64,000 nt of DNA from Lunularia cruciata (taxonomy: Eukaryota > Streptophyta > Marchantiopsida > Lunulariales > Lunulariaceae), in NCBI GenBank assembly GCA_948567375.1, contig OX419762.1, positions 41,397,034-41,461,033 of the forward strand, read 5' to 3'. This document shows positions 33,751 through 48,080 of this stretch, in pieces; position 1 is the stretch's first letter, and the number at the start of each line of letters is the position of its first letter. Both the position numbers and the translations under genes were made by a program. The notes below the pieces were generated by a model. It was not told the DNA's origin and did not search any database. It was given only the letters and a program-made list of their open reading frames with translations.

Positions 33751-36600
33751 GGGTTTCCTAAAGACTGAAATGCCCCATTTAGGCGGGGGTTTATACTTAT
33801 GTCTATGGTGTAGATTGCCGGACTCAGAATTGAACTTCCCTACGAGACCGATACCTGCTAAAGGCTTCAGTTCACAAAGTTTGACTTTGATATATGTCTC
33901 CAATCAGTACCCAAACGGTTCTACCCATAGATTCCTAGTACATTAGCGAGCCAATGATGTCGAGGAGGGTTTTTAAGACTTTGGTGATCAACTTGACCTA
34001 GGTGAGGCTTTATAAGCTGCAAAGTCTGGTTTGGCTGGTGCTATCAACGAAATTGTTGTAACATTACAGAGGTGTAGGGTAGAGACACAGTAAGATTTTC
34101 TTCCAACATGTGTCCAATTCTGAGACTCAATTTGCTCTAAGTAAAGAGCAGCAGTTCATTTTCTTTTATTTTTCCTTGACGTTGGCTTGACACCACCGTC
34201 AAGCGAATAGTAGACGCTCTGTATGATTTCATTGGAACGTGTGGTGAGGTGAGTTGTAAGTTGTTGTTTGTTGCCTTCACTTTTTTACGGTAACTAGGAG
34301 CAGCGTGGATTTTCAGACCTTGTTGACCGTGTCCCTTGTGTCAGTTGTAATGCCTCAACAAGTTCCGGTATGGAAATATACTGCTAGTTTATCTCTTTCC
34401 GTTCTTGTGTAATTATCTGAGCATTAATACGGAGCCGATTGCAGTAATGTTCATGCACTCGCTGTTAGTTTTTGTCTGAAGGCAAGTTCTTTCCGCTGTC
34501 CATCGGTGGTTGTTGTATTATGTACTTGGTTGACAGGGAGATTTATATCTTGGCCGAGGGATCGTTCGTGAGGACGGTACCTCTTGTGTTTTGGATTACA
34601 ATACGCGTTGAGTCTTGAATGGTGCCTCTATCTACCCACAGAGTTGAAGTCTCCAGTCGACAACCAGTTTTGTCCTCCTTTCATGGATTACGGCTCACCA
34701 GAGTTTTTCCTTTTGTTCAACTTACATATCTTGCTTATAAAGAAATAATCAGCCGTACATTTTTATCGATTTGGGTGATGAAAGAGCAGCATCAACTATT
34801 TGTTTTAGCATGAACAAATCCGGAGTCGATGTTTGATTTACGTTCTTGGATTTGAGATTGTTATTCATGGTGATAAATTGTTTCCTTCCTTCAAGACGTT
34901 TTGTATCCCTGCCTGGTGGGTCAACGCATTAAACATCTCGATTCACTTGACTCCAACTCTCATTTCTCTCTGTAAAGAAGTGAGAGTTGGAGCTCAAAAT
35001 AAATTGATTCAGGAATCACAACGTTTTGCCTTGATTCCAGGTTCTTGGTGTAGATGTGTGCTTTTGCGTGAGTAGGGAGAATACCGATGAGGTAATGTTT
35101 CCGCAGTTTGTAGATGATTTTGATTTTTCTCTTCCCACTAATAGGTTTAAACGTGTACTTCATAATGGCAGCTATTGTGCTGGCCTAGCTGAAAGGGGTA
35201 AGGTTGGAGGTGATGATCACATCCATACGTGGCTCTGGCCAGGCTATTTTGCAGGATAGGTTTATTATGGATACTCTTACCTTTGGAAGCCAGCCTTACA
35301 ACCAGGACGTGCGACACGCTCCGCTTGTATGCGCAGGTCGTGGTTGTAATATCGTTGTAAGTCACATCTGTAGGAGAGTTTCATGGCTTTGTTTGAAGGC
35401 TTAACCCGACTTGAGTTTTACAGATTAGGACTTTTCTTAACTGGAGATTAACACTCGCCCACAGATCGAATTTGGCTGCGTGTTTGGAATCTGGGGAGGC
35501 GGTCGGTTTTTTAGGAGTTATCCAGGGAGGCGTGGAAGTAGAGTTCCTGGTCTCAGAGCAGGTTAGTTTTGGCCTTAAAACTCGAAGGTTGCTAACCTTT
35601 AGGAGCATCGTTTATTTTGGGCTACTGTAGAGCACTGCTGGAAAGAAGGCAGTACCCATGACGATCAGCCTGCCTGCTGCAGACTTAAAGGTAGCATCAA
35701 GCAAGCACTGTCTAGATATTGTGCAATAGTTAGAGTTCAGTGCAAGCTTATGCATGACTTCCAACCTTCTGTGAGCTAGTTTTTTAACCGGTTGTGTTGA
35801 TCATTTGTATCAGCAAGTCACTTGGGAGTGCACAGATCACAATCTCACACAATCTACCACGTAAGTTGTCCTCTAGATGTCTAAACCAGTGCGTCGAATT
35901 TGTGCAGTAATCTGATAGTAAAATCAAGAGCAATGGTACACATGAAACTCAACTGTTATAAGCTATTATGCCAATCATTTTGGAAGCACCCGTTTAAAAA
36001 CCATCCAACATGAACGTGTAGAGGAGATCGGTTTAGTGACCCTCGTGATGGTTACGTTATCACCAGTCAAGAACATATCTCAGAAGCTTACTGTTGCCCA
36101 TTCCCAGAGTTTTCTGAAGGAAAAAATTAGGTGAGGTCACCACTCAAGAGTGTCTCACTCTGCATCGGAGATCTTGCACTTCAAGATCATCACTTTCGAC
36201 TTTAACGGGTCTCTTCTTTCAAAAACCTATAAGCGAGACGAATAAAGATGCAATGGAGTCTATTTCTCAAGAACTTGATCTCTATGCGTCACTACCAGAC
36301 CTCTTGAGCAAAAGGCATTGTTAAGGAGGTCCTTTCTCAGACAGATTCCCTGGTCCAGACTTAATCATTTTGCTCCTCCCGTTATTGTTCTCAGGCTAGT
36401 AAGCTACATAATCTATTTCATCTATTTGTTTAACGAAACGTGGTTGCTCAATTGGCCTGAATGGAGGATTAAGAGAAATGTAACGTACGTGTCAATTTAC
36501 CAAGTGAGCATACTATGTTGCAGCACGAGGATGGATATGAAGAAATTAGAGCAGACTAAGATGTAAGACTTTAGACACAGCTCAGAAGTATGGGTTGTCT
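33751..36600 (+). other. GC-richer region after YLMG1; no second gene recognised
   Basis: Base composition differs from the AT-rich flanks and fits a 3' untranslated region or non-repeat genic DNA. The open frames (34619-34813, 34833-35075, 35056-35259 and others) lack recognisable motifs or support on one strand. A possible poly-A signal (AATAAA) is at about 36240, but many AT-rich alternatives exist. Confidence 0.5.
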
Positions 36601-36608
36601 GAATCTTC

Positions 36609-36705
36609 GTGGGGCTTAGCCCCATGTTACCTTTTTTGTCTCTCCCTTGTACGGCTTGACGGGGTCTTCCCATTCTTCGTTTTTCCTACGCGGTCGCCTC
36701 TTTCA
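36609..36705 (+). repeat. Dispersed repeat, copy 3
   Basis: Contains the hairpin-forming GGGGCTTAGCCCC, then TTTTTTGTCTCTCCCTTGTA, CGGCTTGACGGGGTCTTCCC and CGCGGTCGCCTC. It is the best preserved of the three copies. Confidence 0.7.
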
Positions 36706-36719
36706 TTATCTTCGTTGAT

Positions 36720-39700
36720 ATAGATCATTCAATGTGACAAATGACTTTGTCCTCTCTATCGCTATCGCTGTTGCATATTAAGAAATATAATACTCTCTTT
36801 AAGATAAGAGAGTAAGCTAACTTGCAATTTTGAGATACTTCCAATGATAATCTCATTCCAAGTGAAGGAACTCTTTTACTCGATTAATACTTTCATGCCT
36901 CGTTTATACAAATTATTAAGGTTTAGGATTATAAGAATTGGAATGAGGAAGGTTATATATATATATATGAGGAAGGTTGATTATATTGTCTAAAAATATA
37001 CAAATTTTTTTACAAAATAGTTCTCACATAACATATCTATTGTTTTCCAAAATCTATTAACTTTGATCAAAAATATTGTAAAACTTTTTGGTAAGTGGTC
37101 TTAGCGAGTACAACTACGACCATTTTGAAACCACAAAGAATACTAATCAATCCTCGAAGTATACTTGTGACTTAATCATACAGTTTGAACTACTTTGAAT
37201 GAAATTATGTTTTGAAAGAGCTAGAATAAAGCTGAATTTTTTTGGTGTAATAAATGTCACTATAAGCTTATAATATTTTAAAATACTTTAAAGATGCATT
37301 CATTTTAAAAAACTATCTTTACATGTTTATAAAACATCAAAAAATCATTTTTTAAAATAAATATAAAATTTATATAAAAGCTAATTACAATTGATCACTC
37401 AGTAGAATCATACACTAAAGTCTATTAGCGTTATTATGTATAATAATATACTTAAATATGATCATTAAAGTAAAGCGAGACCCCTATAATAATGAGAAAA
37501 AATAAATCCAACTGAACTAAAAATATCAACTTAGGAAGAATAACTCCTTGATTGACGTTTTAGCTGGTTAAATGTGAATACATTTTAATGAAAATAATTT
37601 CTATTTTCTTTTCATATTTATCTCCAAATATATCTTTGATACAAGATTACGATTCCTTATATTATCTTCTTGTTTAATATGATATGGTTAATCATGATCG
37701 AACAATAATGTCAAATAAAATATTTAGATAAAATATCTTCAAGCCAAATATGATATAAAATATGATGATATAAACTTGTGCCTTTGTACTGAAGTGCTAA
37801 TATATTAGCTTATTTATTTTAATAATTTATTGGATGGACTAATGCAGTAGCAATAATAATGATAATGATAATAATAATAATTAAATAATTAAATTTTAGG
37901 TTATAAAAGGATTCCATTATAGAAGAACATCTTGGATAGTTTTCATTATGATAAATTATTTATATTTAAATGATAAATATAATAATATTTTTATTAGATA
38001 AGATTTATTTAAATAGATAAATATAATTTATATCCAATTACTGGTTACATGAATCAATTTAGAAATATTTCCATATTAATACATAGGAAATCAAGTAACC
38101 AGATAAATTTACTAGATATTACTGTGACTTCATGTAAATAGCCAATGTATTTATCAAACACCGAGGGATTAAAACCTAAGTCCCGGAAGACCCAAGGGCC
38201 AAGTTTAGGTCAAATCTGGGACTTACAGCGCAGATTAGCAGAACATTGGAGGATTAAGAAGACCGGTCATAGGAGGACTTAAGATTGATCTCGGTGACTT
38301 CGGTTGAATGTGGACCCAGGATGTTTGATCCGTGTTATGGATCATCTGTAACAAGAAGAAGCAAACCCAAAATTAAGTAAAAGTAATAGCTTGATAAAAA
38401 TATGAAAAAGATATGCAAAGTATGTGTAGTAATAAGCATCTCACTTGCTTAAGTATGGTCTATTTTCTCATATTGCGGATTTTGAGTAATTCATTCTCAG
38501 TGACAATTATATAACTGTCCAAGTGCATACAAACTCTATTTTGACAAGATAGACTTTTTAGTTTTGTGGTAACTAGATATTATCTAAAATGGGTGTTATA
38601 TGTGATTGAAAAAGAAGCTACAAAATAATGTGAAATATTTTGAGGTTTTTTAAAAGTGTCCATATGGTGAATTATAATCACTTATTATTCAATATTTCAA
38701 TTGAATGACAATTAAATATAGTTAAAAAAGTTAAAACTTAAAAAATATATTAGTAATCTTTTCTAATAGGCTATTTGATATTTTAAATAACCTTTTGTTC
38801 AAGTGTTTTATTCATACTAAATTATTCATTTCCTCATTTCTTTCTTTGTTCCTAGGTATTTCTTGTCACCAATTCCCTGCCTCTCTTTTGTTGTTTTTGA
38901 ACAAAGTAGATTTCTGCTTGTGTTTGTATCTTTGATTGAAGAAATATCGATAAAAGTCTAACTTTGATCTTGATCAGAGGGCACTTGGAATTATTAAATG
39001 TTAAGTTCCATTGAATTTTATCTCAAAGTTCTTTGGGAATACGCTAATTCTTTACTAAAATATGGGTAGATATGGGTAGTTTATCCTAAGAAAAATTCAT
39101 ATTAACGTATAGTACGTAAAGATAACATTTGGAGAAAATATCTAAGGATGAAAAATGTAATATTGGTAAATAACCACAAATTTTCTAAACTAAACTAAAA
39201 GACCATATTCATATATTTCATTTTAAGGATAAGCGTATTCCTGATATGTTTCTTTTCTGACTATGCATGATTACATAGAAAAGTTTAACATGGAAAAATA
39301 TTAAATTATGTTATAATTTAATATTCTTTTGTACTGATTATTTTTCCTATGCAAATCTTTTTATCCCATTGGAAACACATAATTGAAAATTTCCAATTCA
39401 ACTATATTCTGCTTAGAATATTAATCTCTTTTAGATGACAAATTACTGAAAACAGTAAAATTTCTACAGTAATCCCCATTACTTAGATGTTTAAAATAAT
39501 CCGTATTATATCCAGAATTTAATGACTTGATTAGCTTTGCCATTCAGAAGACATTGTAGAATATAAGATATTTTTCTATCAGAATAATGGACTAAACAGA
39601 TGGACGAAGAGATCTAGGTCCTTAATTATATTATATAAACCTTATGATTGAAATTTAAAACCTACCTACTAATTTAGATATACCCAAATATCTCGAATAC

Positions 39701-42700
39701 ATGAGTAAAAGGTTACAAGATAGTGAAAATCTACTTTCCGAAAAGCCTAAAATCCTCAAAAACAGATATGTAATTTAACATTATCCATAACTTTAGCACT
39801 ATCCTCATAAATTATAGGAGTGAAAATGATTTCCTGTCCGATATAACTCCTTAAAATTTTGATTTTATGGTTGTCATCGAGGTTTTTTTGAAGTACAGTT
39901 ATAATAGGCTTCTACCTATTATAAGTGCATTTTAAAATCATTTTAGAGTACAAACTGCCCAAGAGGAGCATTTAGGAGTAGTGTAATAGTGTTTTTCTAT
40001 TTTTTATGACTTGAGTGTCTTGCCATGTGACGGTCTTCCTATTTTGTGGGTTGTCTACTAAATTCTTTTGCAATAGTTCAATGTCATATACACACACAAC
40101 AGTTATCGCGTCTTGTTGATAGTGTCTCATTTAGTGACTAAAATTCTTAAAATGCGTAGAGACCGGCTTTCACAGTACCTCTTTTAATTCAGAATATCTT
40201 TTGTACTTTTCTGGTTTTATATTGACGTATTTTTCAATTCTGATAAAGTCTTTTTAGTACGAAGCTTTTGTGACACTATCTGCTAAGCTTTTGGCGAAAC
40301 TATTTCCTTCTTGTTATCCTTACGGTCGGTCGCCGTACTTCTGACACTAATTGCTAAGCATAATAATAAAGGAATGATAAGGTAAGAAACCTTTCCTGAC
40401 ATACTCTAGATCTTAGATTACTTATTGTGTCGTGTCATATTGGCTCAATATAAAAAATCTTTAGAATTATTAAAAGCAGAGAAAATATGAAAGTAGATGG
40501 TAAGGATAAAGTAATTTCTTTATGACTCTAAAAATATCTCAAGAATGTAATTTTAGATAATTTGGAAATTCTCTTGATATCATCTACAGAAAATTGTACC
40601 AACAAATAAATTTTATATGACATACGATACAATAAGGAGTATGATCAATTTTTTTTAATATTTTATGTAAAATGGACCAATAAAAGAAAGTGTCTATAGC
40701 AAAAATTATACACTATTCTTGCAAATATCACTCAAGCTAAAATCTTATTAAAAATTATCTAAATAGGTGTATGATGGGTAGAGGTCCCAAGTAGCATTAA
40801 CACAATCAAGATGTAAATCAAAAAGAGTTAAGTCTATCACAAAAACTATAAACAAAAATTGACGGATTGCTGATTTATTTAACAATATATAGTAAACCAT
40901 TCCTGTATTGTTTCTTTTTCTCCTTGCAGAAAATATATAAACATGATTGTAAATCAAGTTAGATAAGCATTTAATCGCTCAAAATTCTTTTATTGATTGA
41001 TTATTGATTTGATAATCAACTTTTATTGATTATTGATTTGATAATATAATGTAAATTGTTTATAAATTTTTTTAATTTTCTCACTCTTTTGAAAAAATAC
41101 ATGCATTGTGAATCTGGTAGACCAGATAATTAATTTGACAAGTTATAGTAAATTATTTTCATACTTTTTCCTTGTTTTTCATTCCTTAACACACAATACA
41201 TCCATTGGATCTTGTAGACCAGATTAGGGAGACCTTTGACCACTTGACTACCAAGTTTTATCTTATAGCCTTAAGAATCAATGTATCAAAATATCAAGCA
41301 TGGTTCTATTTAGGTAATTTTTATGACCTGTAGTTTCTAAAGAGGTGTATTACATATAAGACAACTTTCACATTCTTGGAGTGCTAATAAGGTTTAAGGA
41401 CTTTGTCTTGTACTACTTAAACGTCTACATGCATAGTCTACATGTGGATGCCTTTTTTTTAATTTGGAGATCCACAAGTGGCATTAGTTATACTCTAGTA
41501 TTGATAATCTAATAACCTATATACTTTACTTTCATCTACTTGAATATCTGCAAGTGACATTAGTTGTACACTAGTATTACTTATTAAACAAACTCTATAC
41601 TTTACATGTTCCTCTTTTTCTTGCCTTCTTATCACAATTGAGAGCCTTAAAGAGGATCATAAGTATCTTTGGTAATGTCATAAGAATAGAAAATTTTGCA
41701 ATGTGTGATATAGATTCAATACATGCACATATATATTTCCCAATCTCTAGTAAAGAAGTAGAGATGCTATATATGGAGGAAATTTTTTGTAGTATTTTTA
41801 TTGAATTATGCACTCTCAATGCCTTTATTTTCCTCCCAATTTATGGTTAATAGTAGGTTTATTCTTTAAATTTAAACACTGGAGGTGGAGGAAAGCTCCT
41901 TTCCTCTCTAAATATTATTATGATAAAGGAGAGATGGTTTAATTCAAGAATATGGTGATTTTCCATCTTTTACCTCTTTGCCAATAATTTCAACAAGATA
42001 CACGTTCTCTTTTAGTTGACCCATGTATTTGTGGTGGTACTAAACTATATCTTTACATTTGCTCAAACAAGATTGCAAGCTCTTTCTTCCTATCTCAACC
42101 ATATATGATGGAATTCTGACTCACACTTACATATAGGGAATTTTCCATAGATCTTATGTCCTCATTAAATAGATTCAAGTGCAAAAAATGGTTTGGACCT
42201 ATTTTTTAATATTTAGCTTTAAGATATTAGATTATATACTAGCACATGCTTGACACCAACAAGCCAAATATAGGTGCAAACCATTCTCTCCATGTAAATT
42301 AATACTTTGTGAATATGCCTCAATAACCAAACACATGGTTTCATAAAGCATAAATGGTGTAAACCTAGTGTGCAGAAGAAGTTTAAGCGTTTGGTAACCT
42401 AGGTTGGGGGTGCATATTTTTGAGTGTTGAGTATGATTAAAGTCTTAGTTCATGATCCTCTTATAAGCTTTGTAGATGTGGTTTGGAGGCAAGGCTCCCA
42501 TACCACATCTGGAGGCTCGTTGGGTGTCTTGGTAAGAGCTCATATGAGCACAATCGCACTTCATATCTTGTGTGATATAAAGTACCCTAATGAAATCAGT
42601 GCAGGTGTTGACGTAAGCAGAGTCTTGACTGAACCACATAAAATCTTGGTGTATGTTTCCTCCTGTTGTATAGTGATTGAGCTTGTTTCCTAGATTGCAG

Positions 42701-43900
42701 ATTTGTGTTCCTTTCACATACACAACCCAATAATTACAATACTAGACAAGATATTCTAACATTTTGATGAGTTTCTCTAAGTATAAGCTATCACAATTCT
42801 TATGTGCATATGCTTTGGCATTGGGTTTGTGGAGCTTGTACACCTGAATATATATAGAAAAAATGCTTTAGAGGACATTTGTAACAGATTTGTTCTTATT
42901 TATTTGGGCAAGAAATAATGGTCTTATCAGTCAATTTTATCTCCATGAAGTTAGAGGGCCTATAGTCCTTACCTATCCAATTAGAGTGTAATAAGACCAT
43001 ACAACATAAACTCTTGTTTGTATAGAGGATTACCTCTTAGCTTACTCTAGCTATAGTCTTTGAATGGGTATTTTCTACTTCCCTACTAATCATTGGAAGG
43101 ATTTTTAGTATATAATGAAGTTTACTTTCTACTTCCTTATTGATTATCCAAAGGATTTCTAATATATTGTGAAGTTTAAGGTGAGGTGTGGCTTTAGCAA
43201 CCCACCTTTAGTAAGGTTGAGCTAAAAAAAGAAGAAGTGAAAAACCACATATTGAATTTCTCCATAAAGGTCTAGAAAAATAAATTGATTATAAAATGGA
43301 GGCTACACTCTAATATTTGGTGTGAATTATGGAAGACTGTACTTCTTATATATAAGAAAAGTAAAGAGCTAAAAAATGCACTCATGTAGGTTAGAATTGG
43401 GTCAACTACCTTTATAGCAATGAATTTCTACTTAGGTTTGGTTCATTCTTTTATTTATCTCATTACTCACTTGAAAATGTAGCACTACTTTAGATATAAT
43501 AAGGATATATACAACTCATGTTCTTTCAAATTGAAATTGAAACAGAAACTGAAATAGGAACAGAAACAGAAACAAAATTGAAGTCACTTCTTTATTCCTT
43601 AAGAATGATACGAAATTAGAAACATAAAGTTTACATGTTTGTATGTGAGTGATTTTGTAAAAGCTTACAATACTAAGAAACAAACAAGGATTCCAAGTAT
43701 ATAATGAGGTTACTTCTCTATTCCCCTACCTTATAATTATCTTGAATTATAAATATCTAGTTTTATATGGTATAGTTATAAAAGATTTTATAGAAACTTA
43801 CCATTCTAAGTAACAAGAAGTATCACTTGATTTTTAGCTAACATGTCATTGTTGCTCTTCAGATGAACAAATTTACTATCTCTTGTCTTGCTAGTGCGGC
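36720..43900. other. Long AT-rich stretch without a recognisable gene
   Basis: Both strands are dense in stops. Small local repeats include an AAT/GAT run near 37850-37890, a doubled TTATTGATTATTGATTTGATAA near 40990-41045, and a doubled TTCTACTTCC...GGATTT phrase near 43075-43165. A less AT-rich patch at about 38150-38350 stands out but shows no motif. The open frames (for example 42424-42693) have no known features. Confidence 0.55.
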
Positions 43901-43951
43901 TGCCTCTCACTCTTAAGATAATTGGCTTCTGATTTTAGGGTACTACTTAGC

Positions 43952-43957
43952 TATAAA
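43952..43957 (+). promoter_or_regulatory. Possible TATA box of the copia LTR
   Basis: TATAAA about 80 bases upstream of the copia primer site, the usual spacing for a short R-U5. Confidence 0.35.
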
Positions 43958-44035
43958 GCATGTAATTCTCCAATTAAAATCAACCCATCAGATTGCCTCA
44001 TCCATGTTCATCTCCATTCAACTTTCTTACTAATA

Positions 44036-44560
44036 TGGTACCAGAGACAACATCAAAGGTCCAAGGCAACCTCACATAGAAGAGCTAGAGTCCTTTGATA
44101 GTCATACAAAAGAGCCCAAGTGAGCTATGGAGAATATCCAAACACAATAGAGCCAAAATTTCAAAGAAGATCCACACATTGCTGCATGAAGAGTAAAGCA
44201 TAGAAGAACTAGAGCTAGCCACAAAGAAGATCCATGCATAGAAGGGTCAAAGCTGCACAAAATGGCAACATTATGGATTGGTCAATCCCGTTATAACCAT
44301 GATCTGCCTAAATTCATTGGTCAATTCTTCTATGCATGGAAAAATAAAATAAAATAGATCTTCAAAATGGAGAAACTTACCAATTTGATCATTAATGTTG
44401 AAGAACAACCAATGACTCCACCTCCAAGTCTAGGCAGAACCATGCACCTTCTTCTTATGTTAGGCCTAGGCAACAAAGTTGCAGTGGATGATAAAAATGA
44501 CCATGCACTTACCATTCTAAACAACTTGATTGAAGATGTCATGCCATTTATAGTTTTGCA
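44036..44560 (+). mobile_element. Ty1/copia 5' fragment (primer site and gag start), truncated
   Basis: TGGTACCAGAGAC (44036-44048) fits a tRNA-iMet primer site with one mismatch in the core, so LTR sequence should lie to the left. From ATG 44262 the frame reads HDLPKFIGQFFYAWKNKIK, a stop, then KMEKLTNLIINVEEQPMTPP, and after a gap KNDHALTILNNLIEDVMPFI. This resembles the N-terminal gag (UBN2/DUF4219-type) of plant copia elements. The fragment ends where the family A unit begins, about 44535-44565. The left LTR border could not be placed. Confidence 0.55.
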
Positions 44561-46334
44561 TCTAGATTGATTGGACATTGGAGTTGCATTGATAGTTAGA
44601 TAGACTGTTAGTGGTATTTTAGCAGTTACTCATAGACTACTTTTTGACAATCATATTTTGTGTTTGGGGTACTTACATCATGGTAGGGCCCACTATCACT
44701 TTGCACCGTTGACACCATTGGGTGTGCCATCAGTAGGACCGTTAGGGTTTGAGACCTAGCTTGAGTCCAAAGGGTATACTTTTGAAGTGCAACTCTACAG
44801 AGCTCACTTCTATGATGTTGAGCCTTTGAGTTCCTGGCTATGGTGGATAGAGGCCGACGAGCATCACTTGGATTATCTTAGCTAGAGTGGGTGTGGCTTG
44901 ACTATAATCAATGCCCAATTGTTTGCAAATTATAGAATGAATAATCAAGTACTGATTTGAGTTGAGTTGATTCGAGTGGTATAAACAAACTGATTACATT
45001 AGAGAAGTGAGGTCAGGGGGAAATTGGGTGCAAGAATTATGAGTGTTGGTGGTATCTCCAAGCTTGGTGGATCATTGGTAGCTCAATCAAAGTTCAGGTC
45101 TTCCCTATTGTGCAGAAGCTTGTTGGTTGATGAAGATTTGGTAATGAGGTAGACAATGTGCGGAAGGGCTGGCCAAATTTTGAGCAAAGAGAAGCAATTT
45201 TTGAGTAGTGGTTGTGATTTTGAGCTCAAGAGGTGAAAGTATGACCAATTTGTTGCGAGTTGGACTCAAAAAGTGAAATTGAAGGTGGAGTTTGGAACCT
45301 GTCCTCGTGAAATTGTGATTTGGAAAACCCTATCATTTCAGTTTGGCCTGAGTGGAGAGTTAGCAGAGGATGTGGTGGTCAGCCAAATTTAGGGTTTATG
45401 TCAGATTTTGGCCAGATTTGGAGGAGTTTCACCATAATTTAGATAGGGTTAAAAGTGGCAAGAAGAAAGGTCTCATTTGGGCATTTAGAGGCTTCAAGAC
45501 ATAGGGTTGTGGGCTATGAGAGGCTACAAAGACCTAGAAGAGCAAGCTGGAGGCTAGCTAGTTTAGAGTAGATCTTGGTCATTGTTTGGCAAAATCTGCC
45601 AATCTTGCTAGATTGTGCGCAACTGGGTTTGACTCTTAGATCTTTGGTTCCTAGATTGGTGTCCTAGTCAATTGGTCCACCCTCACTTATTGTCCTAGTG
45701 ACTGTTCCACTATTATCTATACACTTGTAGCTTTGGCTAGGAAAGGAAGTTTGATCCCATTCTTGGTGATTGTAGTAGCTTAGGACGTTGATAGGAACTC
45801 CTATTATGTCAAATGCCAAATGGTGGCAAAGTCAATCCAATGTTGTTTTATGAGATGGGGTGTTTTTGTTTAGATTTCTTGTAATTAGACCCTATCCATT
45901 CTCTGCTTCCTATTTTTGCACCACATTTGTGTGAGGTGCCTTGAATTTTGAGCATTGGTGCTTTGGTGTGGTCTTGATAGTGAGGCTGGAATGATGACCA
46001 ATTAGACTACCTATGTTTCTCTCCGGTGAGGCAAGAAGTGATGACCTGCAGACCATGAGAGTACGTGTTGTGATGGCAGGTTACATGTTGCTCTTTCTCC
46101 TAGTGTAGTTGTCATAGTTAGAGCTACATTAATCGGTGATGTTTACTTGGAGGTGTTGGTACTTGGTGGTGTTGGCACTTGGTGAGGTACTTGCGGAGGT
46201 TACAATTACAGGTTGCAGTTGTTGGTTACTTTGTCACAACAAAGTTCTTTGGGGATTTCGGAGGAGATAACTTTGAAGTACGCAGTGGGTTTACTCAAAG
46301 TGGCGCTCAATATTAGCCTCTATCTTAGATCCCA

Positions 46335-48080
46335 ATGAGGGAGGAGATTGACTCAGAGTTGGAGTTTGACACAAGAGTTGACCCAATTGAAAGTGCACTT
46401 GGTGTGTCTGCATCATTGTTGTGGGACATGGATGAGATCTATGGGGCATCCAAAGGCCCCAAGCGTTATTCTAGTATAGTGGGTACCATTGAGTTGGATG
46501 ACTTCATCTAGGAGTTTGATAGTTGGTGTGATCTGCAGTAGATGCAGAACCCAAATTTGTTCACACCCTTCATGGCGTGGAAGGGCTTGTTTCAACATTT
46601 AAAAGGTCCACCAATGGACATCTACCATGAGTTCAAGAGAGCTCACTTGGAGGAGATTGAGCTATGGAGACAATATTGGTCTCCAAACTATGTCTCCATT
46701 ACCTCAAGCTTAGTTTCTAGGGGTAGATCGGTTGTACCCATGAGTTTTAGCTCTATTAGCATTGGTAGATCTCTTGGAGATGGTGCTACGAGTAAAGGTA
46801 CTTCTACAAGAGGTGGTGTAGTATTGGGGTTTAACTCCATGGTGGAGTTCTTTTAGTGTTTAAGGCATAACTACCAAGGAGTGTGGACTGGCAAGTTGAG
46901 GAGCTTGCAAGAGTTCTAGCAAAAGGCTAGAGGAGCCTACACAAGGCATACACTTGCATGAGACGATTGATCAGTCTCACTTAGGAAGTTACTAAAGCCC
47001 AAGCAATCCAATTTTGGTATGGGATATTGGACGAGGAGTTGCAATGTAGAGTTTATGATGCTACGTTGTTACAAGCTACTTCACCCACTTTGGCAATGGT
47101 CTTTGGTTTGACTGAGCGTATTGAGCTCAACATGGTAGAGGAGAGAGTGGTGACATTTGGATTTGGTAAGGAGACCTCATCCACAATTGTGACTTCTTCT
47201 AGAGTGCAAGAGAGTGCACCATGCCTAGTTGGTTTTTGAGGACAAGGTGGACAGCCTAGGTCCTATGGAGCAAGTGGAAGGCCTATTGTAATTAGACCCT
47301 TACCTTCATTTTCAGGTCAACAACAACTAGTGAGTAGTGGTGTTGCTTGCTGGACTTATGATGGACCTCACCAAGAGAGAGTGCACTCAGGGCAGCGGAC
47401 CTGATACCTCTGGTGTATCATAGCCAACACAAAGCCAATGTAATCATTGCCACTGATTTGGTCACACTAGTGATTGGTGCTTTGACCTACACCCAAAGTT
47501 ACTGAGTGGTAGGGCTACTATGGCAGGTGGTAGAGGAGCTCCAGGTCATGGAGGACTAGGTGCTAAAGGTGGTAGTAGAGGACCCTCACCTAGTAGAGGT
47601 GCAGTACTTGCCCTTACTTCTGATACAACCATGGCTACTTGCATTGAGCAGTTGGAGTAGAGATTGGCTAGCATGGCCATAGCTTAGAGGAGATCAGATT
47701 TGGGTGTTGAGGCTTCCACCTCATATGTTGGTGATAAAGATGCCTTGGATTTCATGTGTGGAGCATCATAGGTAGATGCCTCTGCCACAATGACTAGGAG
47801 TGCAGTATGTGCTCTAGAGCCTAGAGTAGCATCAATGGAGTTGGACCCATAAAGAGGAGAGGTTGGGAGATAAGTCAGACTTCCTCAGTCTTTCATGCTC
47901 TTTAAGGCCCTATAGACATCATCCATGGCTCCTAGACATCCTAGTGCAGGTGTGGTAGGTAGTGATGGGGTGCATGATGGACTACCTAGTAGTCAACCAC
48001 CTGTTACTACACATATTGAGTCTAGTATGATGTTGAGTGCGGCTCAACTGATTATGTGTTATCCTTTATTTTTAGCTAGT
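46335..48080 (+). pseudogene. Family A gag remnant with zinc knuckle
   Basis: A capsid-like segment (PNLFTPFMAWKGLFQHLKGP near 46548-46607, WRQYWSP near 46660) is followed by a coding piece in another frame (47027-47239). The first frame then resumes, with a CNHCH-x-FGHTSDWC knuckle at 47439-47480 that contains a TGA at 47454. A Gly/Ser-rich region follows. The knuckle is C-x2-C-x4-H-x4-C if the stop is read as a residue. Confidence 0.7.
47439..47480 (+). other. CCHC zinc knuckle of family A gag (with in-frame TGA)
   Basis: Spacing is exact for a retroelement nucleocapsid knuckle. The TGA at 47454-47456 most simply derives from CGA by C-to-T change. Confidence 0.7.

Noticed and set aside
33439..33903. 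A 154-codon minus-strand ORF over YLMG1
   Set aside because: It is the antisense shadow of a well-supported coding frame and has no recognisable motif.
38150..38350. A less AT-rich patch in a gene-free stretch, considered as organelle DNA or an RNA gene
   Set aside because: No rRNA, tRNA or organelle gene sequence is recognised and no hairpin stands out.
43530..43575. Purine-rich run of GAAACAGAAACTGAAA repeats considered as an LTR polypurine tract or HSE
   Set aside because: The spacing does not fit an HSE and no LTR border follows. It is a simple irregular repeat.
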